Position numbers and translations under genes: made by a program
Notes under the pieces: generated by a model
The model's input: only the letters and a program-made list of their open reading frames with translations
The model's database searches: none
Told to the model about the DNA's origin: nothing
NCBI GenBank assembly: GCA_018831195.1
Contig: JAHJDP010000085.1
Location: forward strand, 23,410 to 87,409
Source of the DNA: Candidatus Eisenbacteria bacterium
GTDB lineage: Bacteria > Eisenbacteria > RBG-16-71-46 > CAIMUX01 > JAHJDP01
Direction of reading: 5' to 3'
DNA length: 64,000 nucleotides
Shown: positions 51,009 through 59,035 of the stretch, one piece after another
How the letters are laid out: each line of letters begins with the position of its first letter
How positions within the stretch are numbered: the first letter of the stretch is position 1

Positions 51009-52439
51009 TTAGAATTGTTGCAGTCGCGGAGATTTATCCTGCTCCGGATCGACCTCCGGAAACGGCTCCGCTTCCCCCAAATTTGCGGCTCTTGGGGGCT
51101 GGTACTCAGCCAGTTTGTTGCGGACCGTTCGGACGCTGATCCCCAATCGGCGGGCGGCGCGGGTTCGGTTCCCCTTCTCTTCATGTAGGATTCGGAGGAT
51201 CGTCTGCCGTTCCATCTCCCGGAGATTATCCTCTTGCCGGACGGGCATGGGGGTGGGCTGGGCCACATCCCGCCAAAGCAAATGCTCCAAACGCAACTCC
51301 CCACCCATACAAAGGATGATTCCGCGGGATATGACATTTTCAAGCTCGCGCACATTACCCGGCCAGTCATGGGCCATGAATCTTTCCAACACCGCCGGAG
51401 AAACCGAGGTAGGCTCCCGCCCATTCTCTTTAGAGACTTTCTCGACAAAGTGCCGGATGAGATCTGGAATATCCTCTTTGCGATCCCGCAGAGGGGGGAC
51501 CTCAATGGGAACGACATTTAATCGGTAATAGAGATCCTTGCGGAACTCGCCTCTTTCAATCATGGCTTCCAAATCGGTATTTGTTGTGGCGATGACCCTG
51601 ACATCGACCCGAACCGGCTGGGAACCTCCGACCCGGTAAAATTCCTTCTCTTGAATCGCTCGTAAAAGTTTCGGTTGAAGAGACAGATCCATCTCGCTGA
51701 TTTCATCAAGAAGAAGGGTTCCCCCATCGCTGATCTCGAACTTCCCCTTGCCGCGCGAGACGGCCCCGGTGAAGGCTCCTTTCTCAAAACCGAATAACTC
51801 CGATTCCAGAAGACCTGGTGGAACGGCGGCGCAATTGATTTTTATGAAAGCAGCCTCTCTACGAGGACTCAAATGATGAAGGTCGCTCGCAACGAGTTCC
51901 TTCCCCGTACCACTCTCACCGGTGATGAGGATATTTGATCGGGTCGGCGCAACGGTGCTGATGAGATCACGGAGAATCTCCATGACCCGGCTTCGTCCAA
52001 TCATGGCCCGGTTCTCACGCCACTGCACCAGCTGATTCCGAAGACTTGTGTTCTCCTGATTCAACCGGGAAACACGCAGCGCCTGATGAACCGCCCGCTC
52101 CATATCCTGCGCTCGAAAAGGTTTGGTGACAAAGTCCAAAGCGCCCCGTTTCATCGCCTCGACCGCGGTTCCAACGGAGCCATGCCCGGTCATCATCACC
52201 ACGCCCATCTCACCCTGATTCACCAATTCTTCCAGCAATTCCAATCCGTCGCTGGCTCCAAGCCTGAGATCAAGCAGAACCAATTCCGGTGAATGGCGTT
52301 CTACAATGGATCGGGCCAATTCGGCCGATGCCGCCGTCTTTACATCATGTCCTAATCCCCGCAGAAGCTCGGAGAGAAGATCCCGGATGAGAGGATCATC
52401 GTCCACCACAAGGACAACGGCGGGCGCCGATGCTTTCAT
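51009..52439 (-). CDS. NtrC-family sigma-54 response regulator (FlgR/FleR-like)
   Basis: The 476-residue protein has a receiver domain (phospho-acceptor Asp57 in LVLLDLRLG). The AAA+ domain has Walker A GESGTGKE (174-181), an intact sigma-54-contact motif GAFTGA (221-226) and Walker B GGTLLLDEISEM. A C-terminal Fis-type helix-turn-helix reads GNRTRAARRLGISVRTVRNKL. It is competent to open sigma-54 promoters. The ATG overlaps the kinase stop codon (ATGA), and the flgB sigma-54 promoter lies just downstream. It is therefore the likely activator of the flagellar operons, analogous to FlgR or FleR. Confidence 0.94.
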   Translation of the reverse strand: MKASAPAVVLVVDDDPLIRDLLSELLRGLGHDVKTAASAELARSIVERHSPELVLLDLRLGASDGLELLEELVNQGEMGVVMMTGHGSVGTAVEAMKRGALDFVTKPFRAQDMERAVHQALRVSRLNQENTSLRNQLVQWRENRAMIGRSRVMEILRDLISTVAPTRSNILITGESGTGKELVASDLHHLSPRREAAFIKINCAAVPPGLLESELFGFEKGAFTGAVSRGKGKFEISDGGTLLLDEISEMDLSLQPKLLRAIQEKEFYRVGGSQPVRVDVRVIATTNTDLEAMIERGEFRKDLYYRLNVVPIEVPPLRDRKEDIPDLIRHFVEKVSKENGREPTSVSPAVLERFMAHDWPGNVRELENVISRGIILCMGGELRLEHLLWRDVAQPTPMPVRQEDNLREMERQTILRILHEEKGNRTRAARRLGISVRTVRNKLAEYQPPRAANLGEAEPFPEVDPEQDKSPRLQQF

Positions 52440-53575
52440 ACAACCTCCCCGGAGTGAGCCGGCAGCTCTAAAACAAAGACGGCGCCCCGATGGGGCGATG
52501 CCACGACATCAAGAGTGCCATTCATCGCCTCGGCGAGCCGGCGGGCCGTCGGCAAACCCAATCCGGTTCCTCCGGGTTTTCCAGTTTGGAAGGGTTGGAA
52601 TATCCGGGAAGCCGTTGCCGGATCAAGTCCCGGCCCGGTATCCCGCACCAAAAAACGGACGCGGTCACTGGAAAGACGGGTGGCCTGCAATGTCAGCTCC
52701 CCCTGTTCTCCCATCGCCTCAATGGCATTTCGGATGCAGTTTCCAAGAATTTGAGTCATGAGGTCGCTATCGCCCCAAACCTGAGGGAGGCCCTCTTCGA
52801 TACGCAGCTCCTTTTTTATGCCGGATAAGGAGGGACCGTCAAAGGAACGTAGAATTTCAGACAGGTATGGAGCCGCAGAAAAGGCACGCATCACAGGTTG
52901 TACAGGGCGCGCCAATACTAATATGTCGTCCACCATCCGCTGAATAATCTTTGTCGCATGAAAAATCCTCTCCAGATGTCCTTCTATCCCATGAGATTCG
53001 CGCTGTTCAAGCAGCGAAACGGTTCCCTGAATGGCGGCCAAGGGATTGCGCAATTCATGCAGAACGGTCGCGAGAAGCCGCCCGATCTCCGCGAGCGGGC
53101 GCAGTAGACTCACCTCATTCTCCAGCTCCACCAGACGGTCCTGGGTTACGAGGGCGCCGGCGGCGCCGCCGCAGTCTCCTCGATCATCCAGAGGAATCAT
53201 CAAGCACTGAAAAAAACGCCCTCTCAACTCGATCTGGGAGCGGCCTTTCGGAACGGTAAAGATCGTTCCATCGCCCAAAATCGACTCTATCGGCCGTGCC
53301 GCCGCTTCGGACGCCGTCAAATGAAACAACGTCTCGGCACCTGCGGAGAGATAGCGGATTCTTCCGCCGGCATCGAGAATAAAGACAGCAGAAGTTATAC
53401 ATTCAAGGAGCTTCCCAAGAACGGCTGCGGCCCGGCGGCTCTCATCCCATTGCTGGGTGACATGCCGCAATAGCGATTCCGACACTTGACCGCCGTTTGG
53501 CGGCAATTCGTCCGCCACCCGCTGCGGGCGAGCCCATTTATCGTGCTGCATCTCTATTTTTGATTCAGGCGCCAT
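52436..53575 (-). CDS. Soluble PAS histidine kinase (FlgS/FleS-like)
   Basis: The 379-residue cytoplasmic kinase has a PAS domain (about 52-145), a HisKA helix with His173 in VLHELRNPLAAIQG, and an HATPase domain (NCIRNAIEAMGEQG, DTGPGL, GTGLGLPTARRL). No membrane segment is present, as in flagellar kinases FlgS and FleS, which sense assembly state inside the cell. It is co-translated with the NtrC-type regulator and follows the AMIN-TPR gene by 12 nt. Similar architecture at 59010-60593 gives the cluster two such pairs. Confidence 0.92.
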   Translation of the reverse strand: MAPESKIEMQHDKWARPQRVADELPPNGGQVSESLLRHVTQQWDESRRAAAVLGKLLECITSAVFILDAGGRIRYLSAGAETLFHLTASEAAARPIESILGDGTIFTVPKGRSQIELRGRFFQCLMIPLDDRGDCGGAAGALVTQDRLVELENEVSLLRPLAEIGRLLATVLHELRNPLAAIQGTVSLLEQRESHGIEGHLERIFHATKIIQRMVDDILVLARPVQPVMRAFSAAPYLSEILRSFDGPSLSGIKKELRIEEGLPQVWGDSDLMTQILGNCIRNAIEAMGEQGELTLQATRLSSDRVRFLVRDTGPGLDPATASRIFQPFQTGKPGGTGLGLPTARRLAEAMNGTLDVVASPHRGAVFVLELPAHSGEVV

Positions 53576-53587
53576 AATTTATGAGAC

Positions 53588-55261
53588 CTACTGCGTTACC
53601 GCATCCGCCGTCAATGCCATACTCAGCAGCTCCACATGGCGCCGGGCATATTGGGTCCAGTGTGACTGGGGAGATTCCTTTAACAATTGAAGGAACGACT
53701 CCCTTGCTCCTTCCAAATTGCCGGCTTCCTCCCGGCAAACCCCTGTCCTATAGATCGCCCATACGCGCTGATCGGGATCGGTCACTTTATCTATCGCCTC
53801 TGTATAAAGAGGCAGAGCCCCGATATAATCGCCGCGTATGCAGAAGAGATCGGCTCTGCGCAAGCGCGCTTCCCCCATCAGCTCCCCGGAATCATCCTCT
53901 ACTATGTCATTCAAAATCTTTTCAGCTTCATCGAACCGTCCCAAACCCTCAAGGGCCTCAGATCTCAGGAGCTGTTCTTCCTGCGCCTGCCGCGGATCCA
54001 TAACATCGGCCGGAAGACGCTCCAACCAGGCCAGCGATTCATCCCATCGGCCCCGGCTCAAACTCATCCTTGTATAATCGAGAACAGAATCAATCCAAGG
54101 CTCATCGGGCTTATGAGCTTTTTCCCAGGTTTCCAGAATTCTTCTTGCGACACTGCCGTTCTGCAGGGTCAATGCGATTTGCATCAGATGAAAATATGTT
54201 TCAACGGCAATGAGATGAGCCTCGGTGGCATCCTCTTCCTCAAACATCGCAACGGCGGCTGGGCGGCTTGTTAAAGGAACAGCAAGATGCCAAAGCAGGC
54301 GAAGGGCATTCGTCCCTTGTGTCCCCTTATAAAGCCGCAAACCCCGTGATATCATATCCATGGCCTGATCCGGCCGGTTCTGCAACAGCGCCTCCTGGCT
54401 TTTCTCAAGAAGATATCCTGTGGCATGGCGGGTGACCTCGCCACCGGTCATCACATAACGTTTCGCTTCGCTTGCCGCCAGCGCCGCGCTATCGGGTTCC
54501 GATGGGCGGACCGGTTCGACATTTTTGGGAAGGCTTTGCCGGACCATGTGCGGCAGAGCATCAGGGGGGGCGACCGGTATTTTGGTGATTTCAGGCTGCC
54601 CCACCGGCCGGGCGATCACCGGATTCTTGGATGCCGCCTGTGATTCGGTGGATGATTCGGCCGCTGATATTATAGGAGTTTGCTTGGCTGAAGCCGGGGT
54701 CTTTGATGTGTCCGGATCCTGTTTGACGGCTTGTTCCTGGGATTCCGCTGAAATCATGGGAGAGCCCTCGTCGCCATCCTTGCCGAATCGACGGCCGCCC
54801 CAGGGATCACCGGGCTTTGGCTCCAGTCTTAACAATAATTCCAACCCATCGGAATCAACCGTGAGTTCGCGGGGTTCACTGAGAACCAGGGTCAAACGGA
54901 CCACCGGTTCCGGTCCTAATCGAAACTGACCGACACGCAATGTCTTTATTGCGCCGAGATCCACGACACTGGTCCAAAGAGCGATCGTTTTCCCAAGCCC
55001 CTGCCGGGCCGGCTTGATATCCACCGCCCACCGCGGAGGATTATCCAAACGGAGAGTCGATGGTGCGCCGGTAAAAGGAACACGCAAATGCGTTCCGGTA
55101 GAATCAGCATGGATTTCAATCCATTCCACACGCACCGGCTTCGAATTATTGTCGGCGGCTGGATCGCCTGTTTCAGCAAAAACAGCCGGGGCCAACCATA
55201 CCGCCGGCAGGATTGTGATCCAAAATATCAGATAACGAATCCCATGAGAAATGTTAAACAT
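53588..55261 (-). CDS. Periplasmic AMIN domain-TPR protein of the flagellar regulatory operon
   Basis: From ATG 55261 the 557-residue protein has a signal peptide (1-29, cut near VFA-ET). An AMIN-like beta domain (about 42-148) follows, with RVEWIEIHADSTGTHLRV, VVDLGAIKTLRVGQF and RLTLVLSEP. After a low-complexity Ser/Lys/Pro linker (150-230), tetratricopeptide-type helices run to the C-terminus (EALEGLGRFDEAEKILNDI, RADLFCIRGDYIGALPLYTEAI). AMIN domains attach proteins to peptidoglycan or secretins. The place of the gene between a sigma-region-4 protein and a flagellar kinase suggests a periplasmic assembly or checkpoint role. That role is inferred. Confidence 0.8.
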   Translation of the reverse strand: MFNISHGIRYLIFWITILPAVWLAPAVFAETGDPAADNNSKPVRVEWIEIHADSTGTHLRVPFTGAPSTLRLDNPPRWAVDIKPARQGLGKTIALWTSVVDLGAIKTLRVGQFRLGPEPVVRLTLVLSEPRELTVDSDGLELLLRLEPKPGDPWGGRRFGKDGDEGSPMISAESQEQAVKQDPDTSKTPASAKQTPIISAAESSTESQAASKNPVIARPVGQPEITKIPVAPPDALPHMVRQSLPKNVEPVRPSEPDSAALAASEAKRYVMTGGEVTRHATGYLLEKSQEALLQNRPDQAMDMISRGLRLYKGTQGTNALRLLWHLAVPLTSRPAAVAMFEEEDATEAHLIAVETYFHLMQIALTLQNGSVARRILETWEKAHKPDEPWIDSVLDYTRMSLSRGRWDESLAWLERLPADVMDPRQAQEEQLLRSEALEGLGRFDEAEKILNDIVEDDSGELMGEARLRRADLFCIRGDYIGALPLYTEAIDKVTDPDQRVWAIYRTGVCREEAGNLEGARESFLQLLKESPQSHWTQYARRHVELLSMALTADAVTQ

Positions 55262-55331
55262 CTCTCCGGACTCCTTCCTCCTTCGGTCCACCTTTTTGTC
55301 AGATCTGCAAGACGAAGGGTGCGCTCTTCAC

Positions 55332-55673
55332 TCACCTGAGAGACTTGCGGTGTGCCGGCGCTTCGTCCTTATCTCTCGCTTTTTCATCGGCCTTGATCAA
55401 GGCTCGAGCAAGGCGGGCAACCGCATCATCCAGCAAGGCTCGAACTGTCTCTACATCCGTGCAGAGGGCCTGGGCCATCTCTTGAAGATTCAGACCTTCA
55501 TGATGGCGAAGAGCCACCACGAGGCGTTTGCGCTCCGGTAAGGTCGTAAAAGCCTTCTGGAGCACAGCCCGTCTGTCTTTAAGAGGCATGTGCCAAGACA
55601 CGGCCCTGCGCGGAGTTTGGGAGCCCGGAAGTTTCGCGGGCTTCGTTCGCGCCAGGGTTTCCAAAAGAGCCAT
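55332..55673 (-). CDS. Stand-alone sigma-70 region 4-like HTH protein
   Basis: From ATG 55673 (GGAGG 9 nt upstream) the protein has 113 residues. Residues 35-95 read like sigma region 4: AFTTLPERKRLVVALRHHEGLNLQEMAQALCTDVETVRALLDDAVARLARAL. This is close to the region 4 of FliA in this window. Regions 2 and 3 are absent, so it cannot be a complete sigma factor. The tail is Lys/Asp/Glu-rich. It is the first gene after a perfect sigma-54 promoter and is followed 70 nt later by the AMIN-TPR gene. It may bind DNA as a small regulator or contact the RNA polymerase flap. Confidence 0.78.
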   Translation of the reverse strand: MALLETLARTKPAKLPGSQTPRRAVSWHMPLKDRRAVLQKAFTTLPERKRLVVALRHHEGLNLQEMAQALCTDVETVRALLDDAVARLARALIKADEKARDKDEAPAHRKSLR

Positions 55674-55724
55674 TTTTTGTTTCCTCCAGATTCCAGCCAA
55701 CCATCTTTACCACCCATCGCAAAT

Positions 55725-55740
55725 TGCAACGTTCGTGCCA
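55725..55740 (-). promoter_or_regulatory. Perfect sigma-54 promoter of the regulatory operon
   Basis: The minus strand reads TGGCACGAACGTTGCA, matching TGGCACGNNNNTTGCW at every fixed position. Transcription would start near 55714, about 41 nt before the ATG of the sigma-region-4 gene, and continue into the AMIN-TPR, kinase and regulator genes. An operon that encodes an NtrC-type activator and is itself sigma-54 dependent implies positive feedback. Confidence 0.92.
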
Positions 55741-55783
55741 GTTGCATGGGGTAAAAATATCCCGCACTAGGTCTTCTTTTCCC

Positions 55784-55822
55784 ATGGGGCTTATTGAGAT
55801 AGAGCCCCATCCCCGTTTGGGG
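55784..55822. promoter_or_regulatory. Tandem dyads upstream of the sigma-54 promoter, candidate activator sites
   Basis: ATGGGGCT (55784-55791) and AGCCCCAT (55803-55810) form a perfect 8-bp dyad with an 11-bp spacer. Next to it CCCC-GTTT-GGGG (55811-55822) forms a second. A weaker GGGG-N9-CCC pair lies at 55748-55763. The first two lie at about -70 to -108 from the predicted start, the normal range for NtrC-type enhancer sites. The symmetry is observed; binding is inferred. The rest of the 257-bp gap is AT-rich and has no gene. Confidence 0.55.
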
Positions 55823-55930
55823 AACCTATCAATGCTCCATATACCTATCGGCAGCGGAAAATATTTCCCCACCTCTGGTTGGAAGCCGACCACCGGCTGG
55901 ATTTAAAAATGACAAATAGAGGGATTCTTA

Positions 55931-57607
55931 TTATTTTGTAGGGTCTTGATGAGGCTCAGCAGACCCGCCTGAAAGGTCAAAAAGGGCTAATTGGCCACCT
56001 TCAAAGAGATGCTGTTCCAGGAGAAGCCCTTTTTCCTCGAGATGATCAAGGATGAGCCGTCCCTCATCCAGATCACCCCAATTATAAAGGTGCGAGAGGA
56101 ATATCCAGACCCGGCTTTGCCGGGGCATTTCATCGAGATCTTCATAATAGAGCTCGGGATTGGCTCTGGCTTTTATCCCGCGCCAGAGTGGACACGGGGG
56201 ATCCGGACAATAGAATTCGAAGGGAAGCGCCGAGGCGTAATAGACATAAACCAGATCATCGGCGTGCGCTCGTTGCACCAGAAACGAGACCATCTCCCGG
56301 ACTTCCTCCCGTCCCCGAGGTCTGATGATTCCATAACAAGCTCGCATGGTCTCCACACCCACCGTGGCGCCTGCCAAGAGAATGAAGAGGGCGGTGAAGG
56401 CAAGAGCCTTGCCCTTGCCCTTGCCCTTGCCCCGCTTCACTATCTCCAAAGATCGTAGATAAGCCGCTACTTCGCTGAATCCCAAGGCCAGGAGAAAGAT
56501 GAGTGAGGGCGATAAGAAAAGGAGCAGGCGGCCGCTGAACGGATAAAGAGCAAATCCCGAGGCCAGCAGGGCCAGAAATAAGGGACCGAGAAGCAGGACG
56601 GAAAGAGCCCACGCTCTGGTTCTTATGAGGTTTATCAATGCCGGAATCATCAGGATCAATCCCGCAATGGGGATCAGCAAACCTCCAGGCATTCTAAAAA
56701 GCAGATAGGCGCTGCGCGCATACCATAAAAGGTCTTCAGCGGATGACGGCGGGAACGGCGCAAAACCCCCCGACCGCGCCCAGACACCCTGCAGGCTCGA
56801 GACACTCGCCCAACCACTAAGATAGACAAAGAGGCCGAGAAGGCTGGATATCCAGAGAAGAACGGCTCCAACAGCCCCCATGATCCGGAGTCGGTCCCCC
56901 CGCGTATTTTTTGCCAGGAAGAGGACGGCAAAGCCCATAGGCATGACAAAGATCAGCGGATAGGAAAGCCAGGGCCCTATTATGCCGAGCCCGCCCAACA
57001 GCAGTAATTCAATGGGCGCCCTCTTATTTTGTATAAGTCTCAAAACAAGGTAGATCACCAAGAGCGCCGCCGCCGCATCAAGTGCGTAGGGCTTTAGCTG
57101 GCAGGAGTAATCGATTAAGGGATCGGATACGGCGAGAAGCAGAAGACCAAAGGCCCAGGTCCCCTTCGGAAGGAGCCGCCGGATTGTTAATAACCCGAGG
57201 GGCATGACGGCAACCCCTGAAATAAAGGGGACAGCACGGAGTGCCATCCCCCCCTTCCCCCAGGCGATGACGGCACACCGCTCCAGGTATAGGAAAAGAA
57301 GAGGTGCGGCCTGCTCATAATCCAAAGGAGCCCTCAGTCCGCTGAAATCACGATGGATAAGATTGAGGGCCAGCATCGACTCATCGAGCCAGAGCGAGGG
57401 ATCGGCGATATATTGTAAAATGCGAAGGAGAATTCCGAAAAAAACCAATCCCCAAAGAACCGCATTTCGATCAAACCTCTCCAAATAATCCGGAATCATC
57501 CTCGAGGGGTGGCCTGCTGCAGCTGGGATTTTCTGTCCCCGCCCGGATCCGTCCTCGAAGCCGGCGCGGGCTCCTCTTTTGGCGTTTCCTCCGGGGAGTG
57601 GAACCAT
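55931..57607 (-). CDS. Multi-spanning GT-C glycosyltransferase (PMT/ArnT-like)
   Basis: The 558-residue inner-membrane protein has about 11-12 hydrophobic helices. The first periplasmic loop contains DPSLWLDESMLALN, the acidic motif of GT-C (GT39/GT83-type) enzymes that use polyprenyl-phosphate sugars. A second motif, QLKPYALDAAAALLVIY, is shared by this group. A cytoplasmic Gly-Lys repeat (GKGKGKGK, near residue 392) comes from a hexanucleotide repeat. A soluble C-terminal domain (about 420-558) follows. ATG 57607 directly follows the TAG of the regulator gene. Its place inside the flagellar regulon suggests glycosylation of an exported flagellar or envelope protein, but this is inference. 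Confidence 0.75.
   Translation of the reverse strand: MVPLPGGNAKRGARAGFEDGSGRGQKIPAAAGHPSRMIPDYLERFDRNAVLWGLVFFGILLRILQYIADPSLWLDESMLALNLIHRDFSGLRAPLDYEQAAPLLFLYLERCAVIAWGKGGMALRAVPFISGVAVMPLGLLTIRRLLPKGTWAFGLLLLAVSDPLIDYSCQLKPYALDAAAALLVIYLVLRLIQNKRAPIELLLLGGLGIIGPWLSYPLIFVMPMGFAVLFLAKNTRGDRLRIMGAVGAVLLWISSLLGLFVYLSGWASVSSLQGVWARSGGFAPFPPSSAEDLLWYARSAYLLFRMPGGLLIPIAGLILMIPALINLIRTRAWALSVLLLGPLFLALLASGFALYPFSGRLLLFLSPSLIFLLALGFSEVAAYLRSLEIVKRGKGKGKGKALAFTALFILLAGATVGVETMRACYGIIRPRGREEVREMVSFLVQRAHADDLVYVYYASALPFEFYCPDPPCPLWRGIKARANPELYYEDLDEMPRQSRVWIFLSHLYNWGDLDEGRLILDHLEEKGLLLEQHLFEGGQLALFDLSGGSAEPHQDPTK
56407..56432 (-). repeat. In-frame hexanucleotide tandem repeat in the glycosyltransferase gene
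   Basis: CCTTGC is repeated four times with a partial fifth copy on the plus strand (GCAAGG on the coding strand), encoding alternating Gly and Lys in a cytoplasmic loop. Because the unit is six bases, slippage would change the loop length without breaking the frame. Confidence 0.85.
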
Positions 57608-59035
57608 CTAGAAAGTTTCCTCGGGAATATCCTCCAATTCATACTCGCGCAGTTTCGTCCGGAGCGTTTGTCGGGAGATCCCCAGCAGATCCGCCGCCTT
57701 TGTTTTATTGCCATTCGCAAATTTTATCGCATGACAGATGGCGATCTTTTCGACCTCCTTCAAATTCGGAACTCTTTCCTTGGAGAAGAGGTTCTCTTCT
57801 GGTGTCGCGGTTTTAGGTCCGCGTTCGTTTTCAACGATATTCCTCGGTAATTCATCAATGCCGATCTCCTGGATATCGCACATAAGAACGAGTCGCTCCA
57901 TTACATTGCGGAGTTCCCTAACATTGCCCGGCCAATTGTAATCCATCAGGCGCCGAAGACTCATATCGGTGAATCCCCGAACATTCTTTCCAAGTTCGCG
58001 ATTATAGGCTTCTAGAAAAGTCTTTATTAATACGGGAATATCTTCCCGTCTCTCTCGCAAGGGGGGGATATAGATTGGAACCACTGTCAGTCTATAATAA
58101 AGATCCTCTCTGAAGTTGCCGTCTTCCACCTCACGGAAAAGATCCTTATTCGTCGCCGCTAGGAACCGCGTCGATACGCGAATATCGGCCGTTCCTCCCA
58201 ACCTCCGAAATGTCCTCGTTTCCAGGACCCTCAACAACTTCGCCTGAAGTTTGGGACTCATCTCGGCAATCTCGTCAAGGAAAAGTGTTCCGTTATCGGC
58301 TAGTTCCAACAATCCCATTTTTGTTTGCTGCGCGTCGGTAAAGGCTCCCTTTTCATGACCAAATAATTCGGATTCCAGTAAATGCTCCGGCAGGGTGCTG
58401 CAATTAATATCGATAAATGGACCTTCATTCACCGGTGAGAATTCATGAACCTTTCGGGCGATCAATTCCTTCCCTACCCCGGTTTCACCGCGGATCAGGA
58501 CCGTGGCCGTGCTCGAACGGGCCACCTTTCTCACATTTTCCAACACATCATGTATTTTGGCGGAGGGCCCGAAGATGGCGCCCATGTCATGCGTCAGACT
58601 CTGTTGGCGGCGAAGATATTCCACCTCTTTTCTCAGCGCTGCGGTGGAGAGGGCGTTTTTAATAATGAGACGGAGTTGGTGAATGTCCAGCGGTTTTGCC
58701 AAATATTGGAAACATCCTGCTTTTGTCGCCTCAACAGCATCATCGAAACGGCCGAAGGCCGTCATGATGATGATAATAACCTCCGGATGGGCTTCCTTGA
58801 ACTTCTGAAGCAGCTCCAATCCGTCCTCGCCGGTCGCCCTGAGCTTCTGATCGAGAAGAATGAGATCGATTTCCCTTTCCTCAAGTATCTTAAACGCCTC
58901 CACACCTCCAATAGCCGACCAAACAGTCGAATGTTCATCTCTGAGCGCTTCCGTGAGACTGACTCGGATCGACTCCTCATCATCAACAACGAGGAAGTTG
59001 TATTGCAGGTTAGTTGGATTCGCGACGTCGCTCAC
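57608..59035 (-). CDS. NtrC/AtoC-family response regulator with GAFTDA motif
   Basis: GTG 59035 follows AGGAGGTACG, a strong ribosome site, and gives 475 residues. The protein has a receiver (Asp62 in LILLDQKLRA). The AAA+ domain has Walker A GETGVGKE (183-190), Walker B GTLFLDEIAEM and a Fis-type C-terminus (GNKTKAADLLGISRQTLRTKL). The loop that contacts sigma-54 reads GAFTDA (230-235) instead of GAFTGA. Such variants exist in AtoC-like proteins, so activity is possible but not certain. It overlaps the kinase gene by 26 bp and is directly followed by the glycosyltransferase. Confidence 0.93.
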   Translation of the reverse strand: MSDVANPTNLQYNFLVVDDEESIRVSLTEALRDEHSTVWSAIGGVEAFKILEEREIDLILLDQKLRATGEDGLELLQKFKEAHPEVIIIIMTAFGRFDDAVEATKAGCFQYLAKPLDIHQLRLIIKNALSTAALRKEVEYLRRQQSLTHDMGAIFGPSAKIHDVLENVRKVARSSTATVLIRGETGVGKELIARKVHEFSPVNEGPFIDINCSTLPEHLLESELFGHEKGAFTDAQQTKMGLLELADNGTLFLDEIAEMSPKLQAKLLRVLETRTFRRLGGTADIRVSTRFLAATNKDLFREVEDGNFREDLYYRLTVVPIYIPPLRERREDIPVLIKTFLEAYNRELGKNVRGFTDMSLRRLMDYNWPGNVRELRNVMERLVLMCDIQEIGIDELPRNIVENERGPKTATPEENLFSKERVPNLKEVEKIAICHAIKFANGNKTKAADLLGISRQTLRTKLREYELEDIPEETF

